This document shows, in pieces, positions 18,842-30,794 of a stretch of DNA of 64,000 nt. The translations under genes were made by a program, and so were the position numbers. Source of the DNA: Myxococcales bacterium (GTDB taxonomy: Bacteria; Myxococcota_A; Polyangia; Haliangiales; Haliangiaceae); contig JADJGV010000015.1 in NCBI GenBank assembly GCA_016707895.1, positions 124,001 to 188,000 on the forward strand. Reading direction: 5' to 3'. Under the pieces are notes generated by a model. That model saw only the letters and a program-made list of their open reading frames with translations. It did not search any database and was not told where the DNA came from. Positions within the stretch are counted from its first letter, which is position 1; the number at the start of each line of letters is the position of its first letter.

Positions 18842-19417
18842 TCAGAACAGGTCAGCGACCGTGACCACCAGGGCGGGCAGGGCGCCGCAGATCAAGGTCG
18901 CGCCGGGCGCCACCACGCGAAGGTCGGCGTAGCGCCGGCCGACCGGGTCGGGGCCGGCGTGGACGTGGATCACCTGGCGCTCGACGTCGATCACCCAGTA
19001 CTCGGTCACGCCGGCCTCGGCGTAGATCGCGGCCTTGGGCCCGAGGTCCTTGCCGAGCGAGTCCGACGCCACCTCGACGACCAGCAGCGCGGTCTCGGGG
19101 TGGCGGCCGCGCGGCCAGCGCGCCCGCCCTTCGGTGATCGCCAGGGCGGGCTCGGGCTCCGATCGCGCCAGGGTCAGCGGCACCTGGGGCCGGACCTCGA
19201 GGCTCGAGCCCTCCGTGACGCGACACATCAGCCGCGTCAGCGTCGTGATCGCCTTGACGTGCGGGATCCCCTGCGGACTCATCGCCACCATCACTCCCTC
19301 GAGCAGCTCGACGCGCTCGTCCTCGCCGAGGATCCCGACGTCGATCATGCGGTGGTACTCCTCCACCGTCAGCGGGCGCTGCCACGCAGGATCGATCGCC
19401 ACCACCGGGCTCACCAT
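18842..19417 (-). CDS. Uma2 family (DUF820) PD-(D/E)xK nuclease-like protein
   Basis: A 191-residue Uma2-family protein, a restriction-endonuclease-like fold common in myxobacteria and cyanobacteria. Typical features are LTVEEYHRM near the N-terminus, ERVELLEGVMV, PEPALAI, LLVVEVASDSLGKDLGPKAAIYAEAGVTEYWVIDVERQ-type core (E and K of the nuclease motif lie there) and the final beta strands. The role of the family is not established. Start ATG 19417 is supported by TAGCGT ending 7 nt upstream on the minus strand. It is a stand-alone gene. Confidence 0.85.
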   Translation of the reverse strand: MVSPVVAIDPAWQRPLTVEEYHRMIDVGILGEDERVELLEGVMVAMSPQGIPHVKAITTLTRLMCRVTEGSSLEVRPQVPLTLARSEPEPALAITEGRARWPRGRHPETALLVVEVASDSLGKDLGPKAAIYAEAGVTEYWVIDVERQVIHVHAGPDPVGRRYADLRVVAPGATLICGALPALVVTVADLF

Positions 19418-19424
19418 GGGAGCG

Positions 19425-19430
19425 ACGCTA
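19425..19430 (-). promoter_or_regulatory. -10-like TAGCGT for the Uma2 gene
   Basis: On the minus strand TAGCGT ends 7 nt before ATG 19417 with no ribosome binding site between them, matching the leaderless pattern seen elsewhere in the window. Confidence 0.45.
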
Positions 19431-19455
19431 GCACGCGGTGGGGAGGTGGCCACGG

Positions 19456-19866
19456 TCAGCCCCCGCGGCGGCCGGCGCGCAGCGCGCGGGCCGGGGGCAG
19501 GGCGGCGTGGGGCGCGCGCCGCGCCGCGCGGGGCAGCGGGAGGCGGACCCGGTGGCTCGGGCCGTCGATCCACAGCTGCCGCCGGCGCACCTGCAGCGCG
19601 ACCGTCGGCCCCGTCAAGAGCCGCGCCGCCACTGCTAGCGCGCGCCGCTCGTCGACCAGGTTGGCGGCGACGCGCGCGATGATCGCCACCGGCCACAGCA
19701 TCGCCAGCAGCGCCACGCCGCCGCCGTTGACCATGACGCAGGCGAGCGCGATCAGGCCCAGCCCGACCGCCACCGGCACCACCGCCGCCAGCGCGGCCAG
19801 GGTCGCGCGCTGGCGGTGCCGCACGTAGGCGGCGACCAGCTCCAGGCTCGGCGGCTCCGACCCCAT
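19456..19866 (-). CDS. small membrane protein
   Basis: A 136-residue protein of unknown function. Residues 1-22 are cytosolic, then two long hydrophobic segments at about 23-46 and 50-70 form a membrane hairpin, followed by a basic, Arg/Ala-rich tail of about 60 residues (DERRALAVAARLL, VRRRQLWIDG). Architecture is similar to the 152-residue membrane protein at 1791-2249 but sequence similarity is weak. ATG 19866 is chosen because TACACT (19873-19878) ends 6 nt upstream. Divergent from dnaE. Confidence 0.65.
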   Translation of the reverse strand: MGSEPPSLELVAAYVRHRQRATLAALAAVVPVAVGLGLIALACVMVNGGGVALLAMLWPVAIIARVAANLVDERRALAVAARLLTGPTVALQVRRRQLWIDGPSHRVRLPLPRAARRAPHAALPPARALRAGRRGG

Positions 19867-19872
19867 GGCGAG

Positions 19873-19878
19873 AGTGTA
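19873..19878 (-). promoter_or_regulatory. -10-like TACACT for the small membrane protein gene
   Basis: TACACT on the minus strand ends 6 nt before ATG 19866. No Shine-Dalgarno sequence is present, so a leaderless transcript is inferred. Confidence 0.45.
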
Positions 19879-19958
19879 GCGCGGGTGGCGCGCCCGTCGG
19901 GGTCCGGATACCGGACGACCTCCCTCGGGGCGCCGCGGTGCGGTAGACCTCACCGTCC

Positions 19959-23477
<3,519 letters not shown>

Positions 23478-23568
23478 GGGCCGCCGGCCGGCGGTCGGGC
23501 CAGCGCGTCGCGCATCGCCGCGGGCGCGCGGGCGGCGCGGCAGGTTCCCTCCGCGCGCCGGTTGTCGA

Positions 23569-23574
23569 TACAAT
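23569..23574 (+). promoter_or_regulatory. -10-like TACAAT for the kinase-TPR gene
   Basis: TACAAT ends 7 nt before ATG 23582. The ATG at 23573 lies within the hexamer itself and is therefore an unlikely start. No ribosome binding site is visible. Confidence 0.5.
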
Positions 23575-23581
23575 GCCGGCG

Positions 23582-26500
23582 ATGGGGGTCGACTTCGACA
23601 GCGATCCGCCGCGCCCGCGGCTGGACGACACGCTGGCGGCCCCGCGGCCCGAGCGCGCCGTGATCGCCGAGACGATCGATCAGCGCCCGTCGTCGCTGCG
23701 CGAGGCGATGGCCCGGCACCCGCGCACGCCGTCGGCGCGCGACTCGTACCCGGGGCCGGCGTCGTCGGGCAGCTTCCCGGTCCCGGACTGGGATCGCTAC
23801 GAGCAGCTGCGGGTGCTGGGGGAGGGCGGCATGGGCCGGGTGTTCCTGGCCCGCGACCGCCGGCTCGAGCGCGACGTCGCGATGAAGTTCGTCCGCAACG
23901 ACGACCCCGAGCTGGCCCGCCGCGTGGTGGCCGAGGCCCGGGCCCAGGCCCGGGTCAACGACGATCGCGTGTGCAAGGTGTACGAGGTGGGCGAGGTCGC
24001 GGGGCGGGTCTACATCGCGATGCAGTACGTCGACGGCAAGCCGCTCAACGAGCTGGTCGGCGAGCTGACCTACGAGCAGAAGGCGCTGGTGATGCGCGGC
24101 GCGGCGCTGGGCGTCCACGAGGCGCACCGCGCCGGCCTGATCCACCGCGACCTCAAGCCATCGAACATCATGGTCGAGCGCGGCGTCGACGGCGCGCTGC
24201 GCCCGTTCGTGATGGACTTCGGCATCGCGCGCGACTGGAACGAGTCGGCCACCGCGACCGGCACCGTGCTCGGCACGCCGCAGTTCATGGCGCCCGAGCA
24301 GGCCCGCGGCGAGATCAAGCAGCTCGATCGCCGGGCCGACGTCTACGGGCTGGGCGCGACGCTGTACGCGCTGCTCACCGGCAAGGCGCCGATCGACGGC
24401 GACAACCCGCTGGTGGTGCTCAACCGGATCTCGATCGACGAGCCGCCCCGGCCGCGCACCCTGGATCGCGATCTGCCGCTCGATCTCGAGGCGATCGTGA
24501 TGAAGTGCCTCGAGAAGGACCGCGGCCAGCGCTACGACTCGGCGCGGGCGCTGGCCGACGATCTGGGCCGGTTCCTCGACGGCGCGCCGGTGCAGGCCCG
24601 GGCCTCGGCCGGCCTCGGCTATCGGCTGCGCAAGACCGTGCGCCGGCACTGGCGCGCGCTGGCGGTGGCGGTGGCGATGCTCGCGATCGTCGCGGTCGCG
24701 GTCGGCTACGGGTGGCGCGAGCGGGCGGTGGGCGCGCGCCGCGCGGCGCTGGCCCAGCGGTTCACCGATCGGGTCGGGCGCGTCGAGGCGCTCGCGCGCT
24801 ACGCCGCGCTGGCGCCGCCCCACGACCTCGGGCGCGATCGCGCGCGGCTGCGGACGTTGATGGACGAGCTGACCGCCGAGATCCGCTCCGGCGGCGCCCT
24901 CGGCGAGGGGCCGGGGCACTACGCGCTGGGCCGCGGCTACCTGGCGCTCGGCGACGTCGAGCGCGCGCAGGCCGAGCTCGAGACCGCGTGGGCCGGTGGC
25001 TTCCGCGAGCCGCGGGTCGCGTACGCGCTGGGCATCACGCTGGGGCGGCTGTACGAGCGCGCGCTGCACGGGCTCGCCGCGCTGCCGCCGGCGGTGCGCG
25101 ACCGGCGCCGCCCCGAGATCGAGGCGCGCTACCTGGAGCCGGCCCGGCGGTACCTGCGCGCGAGCGCCGGCAGCGAGGTGCCGTCGCCGGGCTACGTGCC
25201 GGCGCTGCTGGCGTACTACGACGGCCGCTACGACGACGCGCTGCAGGCGCTCGACGACGGCGCCGCGGCCAGCCCGCCGTGGTTCTTCGAGGTGCCGCTG
25301 TTGCGCGGGCAGGTGTTGCAGGCGCGGGCGCTGGCCGCGCGCGGGTCGCTGTCGGGAGACGCGCTGGCCGCGCAGCTCGACGCGGCGCGCGCCGCGTTCA
25401 CCACCGCGACCGCGATCGGTGAGAGCGATCCGGCGCCGCACCTGGCGCTGGCTGATCTGGAGTACATCGCGCTCGGCATGGAGATCTACGGTCGGGGGCG
25501 GGTCGACGAGCCGTACCAGCGGGGGCTCGCGGTGGTGGACCGCGCGCTGGCGCTCGACCCTGCCGACGTCGACGCGCTCGAGCAGCGCGCGCACCTCGCC
25601 CGGGCGCTGGCGGAGCACCGCGCCAACCGCGGCGAAGACGCGACGCCGCTGCTGACCCAGGCGATCGCCGACGCCCGGCGGGCGCTGGCGCTGGCGCCGC
25701 AGCGGACCGACGCGGTGGTGGTGCTGGCGAGCTGCCTGCGCCAGGCCGGCGACGTCCGCCACAGCGCGGGCCTGGACCCCGCCGAGCCGCTCGGCCAGGC
25801 GATCGCCCTGCTCGAGTCGATCCCGGCGACGCAGCGGGACGAACAGTCGTTCGGGCAGCTCGGGTTGGCGCACAAGGTCTGGGCCGACGCGCTCGACGAG
25901 GCGGGCGGCGACGCCCGCGATCACCGGCAGCGCGCGATCGCCGCCTACGGCGAGGTGCTCGCGCGCAACCCCGCCTATGGCGAGGTGTGGCTCAACCTCG
26001 GGATCAACTACGTCGAGCGCGCGCGGCACGCCGCGATCTCCGACCCGGGCGGCGACGACGACCTGCGGGCCGCGCAGGCCGCGCTCGAGCGGGGACGCGC
26101 GCTGCGCCCACACTCGCTCGTGCCCGACTTCTACCAGGGCGAGGCCTTCGCGCTGGCCGCCGAGCGCGCGCGGGCGCGCGGCGCCGACGCCGAGCCCAAT
26201 CGCGCCGCGGCGATCGCGCGCTACCAGCATGGGCTGACGGTCAGCCCCGACAGCGGGCTCCTGTACAACGGCATCAGCATCGTCGAGGCGGCGCGGGCGA
26301 CCGACGCCGTCGCGCGGGGTGAGGCGCCGACGGCGGCCCTCGATCGCGCCGAGGCGGCGGCGCGTGCGGCGATCGCCGCCGAGCCCGATCAGCCGCACGG
26401 CTACAACAACCTCGCCGAGAGCTTCCGGCTGCGCGCGATGGCGCTCGCCGCCCAGGGCGCCGATCCGCGGCCGATGGCCCGCGCCGCGACCGCCGCGCTG

Positions 26501-26713
26501 GCGCAAGCCACCGCGCGGCTGCCCGACAACCCCGACTTCGTGCGCAACGGCGCCCGCGTCGAGCTGGTGGTGGCCGCGTGGGAGGCCGGGCACGGCGGTG
26601 GGGGCGCGCTGGCGCGCGCCGGCGCGCTGATCGCCCGGGCGCAGGCGCTCGACCCCGACGACGCCGAGACCCGTGAGCTGGCCGACCAGCTGGCCGCGGC
26701 GACCCGCCGCTGA
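23582..26713 (+). CDS. Hanks-type Ser/Thr kinase with TPR domain
   Basis: A 1043-residue membrane kinase. After about 70 disordered residues the kinase domain starts with LGEGGMGRV (G80-V87), has the ATP-binding K102, catalytic HRDLKPSN (D190), DFG (D212) and APEQARG. A single transmembrane helix follows at about residues 358-378 (RALAVAVAMLAIVAVAVGY). The remaining 650 residues are TPR-like helical repeats, predicted to be outside the membrane and to bind ligands or partners. This is a typical myxobacterial signalling receptor architecture; the substrate is unknown. It ends 4 bp from the convergent 111-residue gene. Confidence 0.92.
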   Translation: MGVDFDSDPPRPRLDDTLAAPRPERAVIAETIDQRPSSLREAMARHPRTPSARDSYPGPASSGSFPVPDWDRYEQLRVLGEGGMGRVFLARDRRLERDVAMKFVRNDDPELARRVVAEARAQARVNDDRVCKVYEVGEVAGRVYIAMQYVDGKPLNELVGELTYEQKALVMRGAALGVHEAHRAGLIHRDLKPSNIMVERGVDGALRPFVMDFGIARDWNESATATGTVLGTPQFMAPEQARGEIKQLDRRADVYGLGATLYALLTGKAPIDGDNPLVVLNRISIDEPPRPRTLDRDLPLDLEAIVMKCLEKDRGQRYDSARALADDLGRFLDGAPVQARASAGLGYRLRKTVRRHWRALAVAVAMLAIVAVAVGYGWRERAVGARRAALAQRFTDRVGRVEALARYAALAPPHDLGRDRARLRTLMDELTAEIRSGGALGEGPGHYALGRGYLALGDVERAQAELETAWAGGFREPRVAYALGITLGRLYERALHGLAALPPAVRDRRRPEIEARYLEPARRYLRASAGSEVPSPGYVPALLAYYDGRYDDALQALDDGAAASPPWFFEVPLLRGQVLQARALAARGSLSGDALAAQLDAARAAFTTATAIGESDPAPHLALADLEYIALGMEIYGRGRVDEPYQRGLAVVDRALALDPADVDALEQRAHLARALAEHRANRGEDATPLLTQAIADARRALALAPQRTDAVVVLASCLRQAGDVRHSAGLDPAEPLGQAIALLESIPATQRDEQSFGQLGLAHKVWADALDEAGGDARDHRQRAIAAYGEVLARNPAYGEVWLNLGINYVERARHAAISDPGGDDDLRAAQAALERGRALRPHSLVPDFYQGEAFALAAERARARGADAEPNRAAAIARYQHGLTVSPDSGLLYNGISIVEAARATDAVARGEAPTAALDRAEAAARAAIAAEPDQPHGYNNLAESFRLRAMALAAQGADPRPMARAATAALAQATARLPDNPDFVRNGARVELVVAAWEAGHGGGGALARAGALIARAQALDPDDAETRELADQLAAATRR

Positions 26714-26717
26714 CGCC

Positions 26718-27053
26718 TCAGCCCAGGCTGTCGCCGCTGCCGGTGCCGACGTTGATGTGGCCGTTGGTGCCCTTGGCGGTCGCGCCCTGGACCGCGACCG
26801 TGATGGTCGTGCCGTCCTTGACCGAGCTCAGCAGCGTGAGCGCGTCGCCGCCGGTGGTCGCGGTGAACCGGCCGTCGGCCTCCTGCCGCACGAACACCGC
26901 CTGGTCCTTGCCACCGATCGACGTGAAGCACGTCACCGCGCCGGCGTCGGCGCTCTGGAAGGTCAGCGTCGCGCCGACCTTGCAGTCGGTCGTCGCCGGA
27001 TCGCAGTAGCTGCCGGTCGTCTTGAAGGGGGTCGTCGACACCTTGATCGTCAT
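26718..27053 (-). CDS. hypothetical beta-rich protein
   Basis: A 111-residue protein, probably a small beta sandwich: alternating Thr/Val-rich strands (MTIKVSTTPF, KVGATLTFQS, GRFTATTGG, TTITVAVQG), with two Cys in SYCDPATTDCKVG and one more in VTCFTS. No signal peptide or known family was seen. ATG 27053 is fixed by a clear GGAGG 8 nt upstream; a TACCGT hexamer at 27119-27124 would give a leader of about 55 nt. It is one of the few genes here with a strong ribosome binding site. Its 3' end nearly abuts the kinase gene. Confidence 0.7.
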   Translation of the reverse strand: MTIKVSTTPFKTTGSYCDPATTDCKVGATLTFQSADAGAVTCFTSIGGKDQAVFVRQEADGRFTATTGGDALTLLSSVKDGTTITVAVQGATAKGTNGHINVGTGSGDSLG

Positions 27054-27188
27054 CGCGTGGCCTCCGCGGGTGACGCAGCCTGCCGCGCTCACCCGCGCAG
27101 AGGGGCCCCCGTCCGTTCACGGTACACGACGCCGCCGCGCCGTTCGAGGCCAGCCGGCCACGATGCAGCGGGGCCACCCGCCCGAGAC

Positions 27189-27413
27189 TCACCCCTCCGG
27201 GGTTGGCCCGGCCGCGTCCAGGCCGGCGAGCCACCGCCGCGCGCGCGCGATCGACCGCGCGCGCACCGCCAGATCCGACGTCGGGCCGACCCAGACGAAC
27301 GCCGCGACCGGCACGTCGTTGTCGTAGGTGGCGCGCAGCCACGCCCCGAACGGCGCGTCTGGGGCACGGGCATGGCCACGGACGTACTTGAGGCAACTGT
27401 TCATGGGATGCAC
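27189..27413 (-). CDS. small hypothetical protein
   Basis: A 74-residue unrecognised protein with the coding signature of the genome (third positions strongly G/C). Notable are two near-terminal Met, a Cys in MNSCLKYVRGH, DNDVPVAAFVWVG and a helical, Arg/Ala-rich end. It starts 14 nt after the stop of the next gene upstream on the same strand, so the two may be an operon. No toxin, antitoxin or DNA-binding motif could be identified. Confidence 0.45.
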   Translation of the reverse strand: MHPMNSCLKYVRGHARAPDAPFGAWLRATYDNDVPVAAFVWVGPTSDLAVRARSIARARRWLAGLDAAGPTPEG

Positions 27414-27427
27414 GGGGGCGTTCGCGT

Positions 27428-27658
27428 TCAGCGATCACCCGTTGGAGCCGCCGCGCGTACGACGAAGACGCCGCCATCCGGGCCGTACTCGCGGCCGCCG
27501 GGCGCGACGCGTCGGCGGTGCTGCTCGATCGCATCCGCGAGCCCAGGGTGGCGAAGGGGGGGCGCGAGCGTCGCGATCTGTTTCTCGGTGAGCGGGGCCG
27601 AGACCCGCACGACCGCGCCGGCGACCACCTTGTCCTTGTCGCGTCCCCGACCGCTCAT
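27428..27658 (-). CDS. small hypothetical protein
   Basis: A 76-residue basic protein with no recognised family; third-position G/C bias supports coding. Sequence features are a Lys/Arg/Asp-rich start (MSGRGRDKDK), a beta-like VVAGAVVRVS and LTEKQIATLAPP. It lies upstream of the 74-residue gene in the same direction. It has no obvious promoter or ribosome site, and it sits in the lower-GC accessory stretch, so it is listed with caution. Confidence 0.4.
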   Translation of the reverse strand: MSGRGRDKDKVVAGAVVRVSAPLTEKQIATLAPPLRHPGLADAIEQHRRRVAPGGREYGPDGGVFVVRAAAPTGDR

Positions 27659-27759
27659 CGGGGGCGCGCTTGGTGGAGCCAGCGTTCAGTCGCGGTCATC
27701 ATGGGGGCACCTGGTTGCGCCTGCTATCGACCGGTCGGTGCGTTGGTTGCGCAGATCCA

Positions 27760-29076
27760 TCAGCGCGTCGACAGTTGCCGGGACTGGCTGACGATCTTCA
27801 TGACGCCGGCTGGGGGGAACGCGATGGTGCGCGTGCGGATGATGGCGCGCCCCACCGACCCGCCGCCGCCGGCCAGCGCACTGCCGCTACCGGTGCCCGC
27901 GCCCCCTGCCGGGTTCGCCTCTGTGCCCCCGGCACCCCCGCGCGCGGCGCAGTCTGGACAGGTCGCGCCAGGCACCGACGTGGCGGTCGCATCCGCGTCG
28001 CCGGCGAGCCCGTCGGCACTCGCGCGCGTCGTCACGTTCCCTGCGGCGCCGCTTCCGCCGCGGCCCACCACGGCTGAGCCGGCCATGAACGCAACCCCAG
28101 GGGCTTCGAGCACGACGTTCCCGCCGGCGCCGCCACCGGCCATGTAGAAGCTGCTGCCCGAGGTCAACGCCTGGCCGCGACGCCCGGCCACCGTGACCAT
28201 GCCGGTGCCTGCGACCACGATCCGGGTGCGCGAGACGAGCTGCAGGCCGCCGCCACCAATGCCGAGGCCAGCGGTACAACCGCCCTTCAACGGCACGAGC
28301 TCCGGGTTGCCAGTGAGCGTCGTGCCGCCAGCCTGCCCTGTGCTCGAGGCGCCGCCCGCGCTTGCGTTGCCGGCGCCGGCCCCAGCCTGGCCAGTCAGCG
28401 CGACGTCGCACCCAGCCTGCACTGTCGACGGGAAGTTGTTGGTACCCGAGTAGTCGAGCACCCCGCCGATGTAGATGTCGAAGTGCGCGGCGACCGCGAT
28501 CGGCTTCACGCCGCGGAACTTCAGCCGTGACCCAGCCCGGACGGTGAACGAGCGGACTTCCAGGACCCGCACATCGGGACCGCCGGGTTGCGGCCAAATG
28601 CGGGCGGGGACGCTGACGGTCCCGCCGCTTGCCAACGCGATGGTCACCGACGTCGAGCCGACCGCCTGATCGTCGAGAACCTGCGCCTCGCCGGACGGAT
28701 CGTCGATGACGACGTCGAGGCCGTCTGGCGAGACCTGCCCGCCGTCGATGGCCCGCTCGACCCCGTTGGTTGGGAGGACGTCGAGGCAGCGCGGCTCGGT
28801 GGTGTGACAGCCGAGCGGGCAGGCGTAGTCGTGCATCGTCAGCGTGGTGGGGCTGCCATCCGGACCGGCGTTCGGAACCTCATAGGTGACGAAGTGGCCC
28901 GTGGCGTCGCACTCGGTGTACTTCTCGGCGTCGCACGTGCGGCTACCCGCCACGCACTCCGGCGGCGCCGCATCAGGAGAATCGATGCCGGCGTCGATCG
29001 GGAAGTCCACGTCGGTGGGGCGCTCGAATTGACACCCGACGACGCACAGCACCGCGAAGCAAAGGGCGAAGCGCAC
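27760..29076 (-). CDS. glycine-rich surface lipoprotein
   Basis: A 438-residue precursor starting with GTG. The lipobox is CVVGC (Cys 15). An Asp/Pro linker follows (FPIDAGIDSPDAAPPE), then a Cys-containing region of about 60 residues (CVAGSRTCDAEKYTECD, YACPLGCHTTEPRC), and then a long beta-rich, Gly/Ala/Ser-rich region with repeated GGAG-type stretches, like other myxobacterial Gly-rich exported proteins. Function is unknown; surface display on the outer membrane is inferred. TAGCGT ends 6 nt before the GTG (29083-29088). Base composition is visibly lower in GC than the neighbours. Confidence 0.75.
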   Translation of the reverse strand: MRFALCFAVLCVVGCQFERPTDVDFPIDAGIDSPDAAPPECVAGSRTCDAEKYTECDATGHFVTYEVPNAGPDGSPTTLTMHDYACPLGCHTTEPRCLDVLPTNGVERAIDGGQVSPDGLDVVIDDPSGEAQVLDDQAVGSTSVTIALASGGTVSVPARIWPQPGGPDVRVLEVRSFTVRAGSRLKFRGVKPIAVAAHFDIYIGGVLDYSGTNNFPSTVQAGCDVALTGQAGAGAGNASAGGASSTGQAGGTTLTGNPELVPLKGGCTAGLGIGGGGLQLVSRTRIVVAGTGMVTVAGRRGQALTSGSSFYMAGGGAGGNVVLEAPGVAFMAGSAVVGRGGSGAAGNVTTRASADGLAGDADATATSVPGATCPDCAARGGAGGTEANPAGGAGTGSGSALAGGGGSVGRAIIRTRTIAFPPAGVMKIVSQSRQLSTR

Positions 29077-29082
29077 GCGGCG

Positions 29083-29088
29083 ACGCTA
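29083..29088 (-). promoter_or_regulatory. -10-like TAGCGT (TGATAGCGT) for the Gly-rich lipoprotein
   Basis: An extended -10 TGATAGCGT on the minus strand; the hexamer ends 6 nt before the GTG start at 29076. This leaves no room for a ribosome binding site. Confidence 0.5.
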
Positions 29089-29151
29089 TCACGATATTCG
29101 GTCCAACCAGTGAGCCCATGCACGCGACAGGTGATGTCTGCTGGAATGTGC

Positions 29152-29179
29152 TTGTGTGCGATGGCGGCTTGGCTACGAT
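29152..29179 (+). promoter_or_regulatory. sigma70-like promoter with leader and Shine-Dalgarno site
   Basis: TTGTGT (29152-29157), a 16-bp spacer, TACGAT (29174-29179). The message would have a leader of about 35 nt with AGGAG at 29210-29214, 6 nt before ATG 29221. It is a useful contrast to the leaderless genes. Confidence 0.55.
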
Positions 29180-29220
29180 GCGCGGGCCGGATCGGGGGAG
29201 CCCCGGCCCAGGAGTCGTAC

Positions 29221-29595
29221 ATGCAAGCTCGTCGTTCTCGCCTTCAGTTCGCCCTGTCGATGATCACCGCCGCCGCGCTGGCGACGCTGGTCGCGTGTGC
29301 CGCAGGTGCCGAGGGCACGGGCAGCGACGACGACCCCATCGACGCCGCGCGCATCGACGCGCCGAACAACCCCAACGCCGACGCGCGCATCGACGCGCCG
29401 TCGTCGCCGATCGACGCGCGCCCGATCGACGCGCCGATCGGCCTCCCCGACGCCAGCATGGGCGGGGGGGACGGCGGCACGCTCGGCAGCACCTGCACGA
29501 GCTCGACGATGTGCGGCAGCGACGCGCCGTGTTGCCTGCTCGGCTTCGGCGCCTGCTTCCCGGATCCAGGTAACCCGATTCTCTGCGCGCCCTGA
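29221..29595 (+). CDS. small Asp/Ala/Pro-linker lipoprotein
   Basis: A 124-residue precursor. The n-region is basic (MQARRSRLQF), the lipobox LVAC puts the lipid on Cys 26. The mature protein starts with a long disordered linker of IDAP / IDAR units, then a short Cys-rich end (TCTSSTMCGSDAPCCLLGFGACF), which may form a small disulfide-bonded knot. This composition is typical of myxobacterial surface lipoproteins. Start is supported by AGGAG 6 nt upstream. Function unknown. Confidence 0.7.
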   Translation: MQARRSRLQFALSMITAAALATLVACAAGAEGTGSDDDPIDAARIDAPNNPNADARIDAPSSPIDARPIDAPIGLPDASMGGGDGGTLGSTCTSSTMCGSDAPCCLLGFGACFPDPGNPILCAP

Positions 29596-29657
29596 CCGGC
29601 CCCGTCGCGGGGTAGGGGCTCAGGTGGCTCGTACCTCCAGCGCCCCCCGGCCGGCGC

Positions 29658-30674
29658 TCAGTCGAGGCCGATCTTCTCGAGGTCCTCTTCGTCGAGGCCG
29701 AAGTAGTGGGCGGTCTCGTGGAGGACGGTGACGCGCACCTCCTCGGCGATGGCGTCGGGATCGCCGCCGCCGGCGCGCTCGAGGTTCTTGCGGAACAGGT
29801 GGATCGTCGTCACCGACGGGACGCCGCCGACCGACGGCTGCTCTGGCATCGGCGTGCCCTCGAAGAGGCCGAGCAGGCGCGGGTCCATGCCGTCCTCGAT
29901 CAGGTGATCCGACGGTAGCTCGTCGATCAGGATCGGCACGTTGGCGAGCTTGGCGCGCACGTCCTCGGGCAGCTCGCCCAGCGCCTCGCTGGCGATGCGC
30001 TCGAGATCGTCGTCGGCGATCACCGGCTGCCACGGCTCGGCGCGATCGCGGGCCAGCACCTCCTTCCACGCGGCCACCATGCCGGCCTTGTCGCCCTTGG
30101 CCTCGCGGCACGCGCCGAGGATGTGCCAGGCGTCGGTGGTGAAGTCGTCCTCGGTCGAGGTCAGGCGGCGCACCCACAGCTCGGCCGAGGTCGGATCCTC
30201 GGCGGCCAGCAGCGCCTGGGCCACGTCGAGGATCACGCCCGGCTCGTCGATCGCCGAGCTCGACAGCTCGCCGAGCACCTCGCGGGCCTCGTCGGCGCGG
30301 TCGAGCATGCACAGCCCGTCGGCGAGCAGCAGCACGGCGGCGACCAGATCGCCCTCGTCCTCGACCAGGTCGGCGGCCTTGCGGGCGTGCTCCACCGCGA
30401 CCTCGGGGTCGAGGCCGATGCCGATGTCGGCGGCGCACAGGAGCGCGTGGACGTTGTCGGGGTGCGCGCCGACCACCTCCTGGGCGATGGCGTAGCCGGC
30501 CTCGAGATCGCCCTCGAGCGCCGTGAGCTGTGCGTCGAGGCACATGACGTCAGGGTGGCGGCGATCGATGCGCGCGGCCAGCGCGTGCTTGGCGCGGGCG
30601 CCGTCGAGGTCGCCCTCGTCGAGGCAGTGGTGGGCGGCGTCGATCAGCGCGGGCAGGCGGTCGGTGCGAGTCAC
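29658..30674 (-). CDS. TPR protein with C-terminal zincin-type metallopeptidase domain
   Basis: About 338 residues. The N-terminal 230 residues are TPR-like helix pairs rich in Asp/Ala. The C-terminal 110 residues carry VTVLHETAHYFGLDEEDL, closely matching the HExxH...H..D signature of the Pfam Zincin_1 (DUF1025) metallopeptidases, which are usually free-standing proteins of about 120 residues. A fusion to TPR repeats is therefore notable. The start is uncertain: GTG 30674 follows a TTAGTT hexamer at the leaderless distance, while an in-frame GTG at 30710 would add 12 residues (MGKRAHLWLVPP). No signal peptide is seen, so it is probably cytoplasmic. Confidence 0.8.
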   Translation of the reverse strand: MTRTDRLPALIDAAHHCLDEGDLDGARAKHALAARIDRRHPDVMCLDAQLTALEGDLEAGYAIAQEVVGAHPDNVHALLCAADIGIGLDPEVAVEHARKAADLVEDEGDLVAAVLLLADGLCMLDRADEAREVLGELSSSAIDEPGVILDVAQALLAAEDPTSAELWVRRLTSTEDDFTTDAWHILGACREAKGDKAGMVAAWKEVLARDRAEPWQPVIADDDLERIASEALGELPEDVRAKLANVPILIDELPSDHLIEDGMDPRLLGLFEGTPMPEQPSVGGVPSVTTIHLFRKNLERAGGGDPDAIAEEVRVTVLHETAHYFGLDEEDLEKIGLD

Positions 30675-30759
30675 CGGCGGAACTAACCACAAGTGTGCGC
30701 GCTTGCCCACCGGGAACGACCGCTGGTGTTCACGCGTTGTGACGGGATGACCCTGCGGT

Positions 30760-30788
30760 TTGCTGCGCTCCCCGGCGGCGGCTATCGT
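30760..30788 (+). promoter_or_regulatory. sigma70-like promoter of the binding-protein-like lipoprotein
   Basis: TTGCTG (30760-30765), a 17-bp spacer and TATCGT (30783-30788). The hexamer ends 6 nt before ATG 30795; the mRNA is predicted to be leaderless. Confidence 0.6.
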
Positions 30789-30794
30789 CGCGGC

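Noticed and set aside
27518..28147. 209-codon plus-strand frame with Pro/Ala-rich sequence
   Set aside because: It is the complement of the Gly-rich lipoprotein; the lipobox, promoter position and Cys pattern favour the minus-strand gene.
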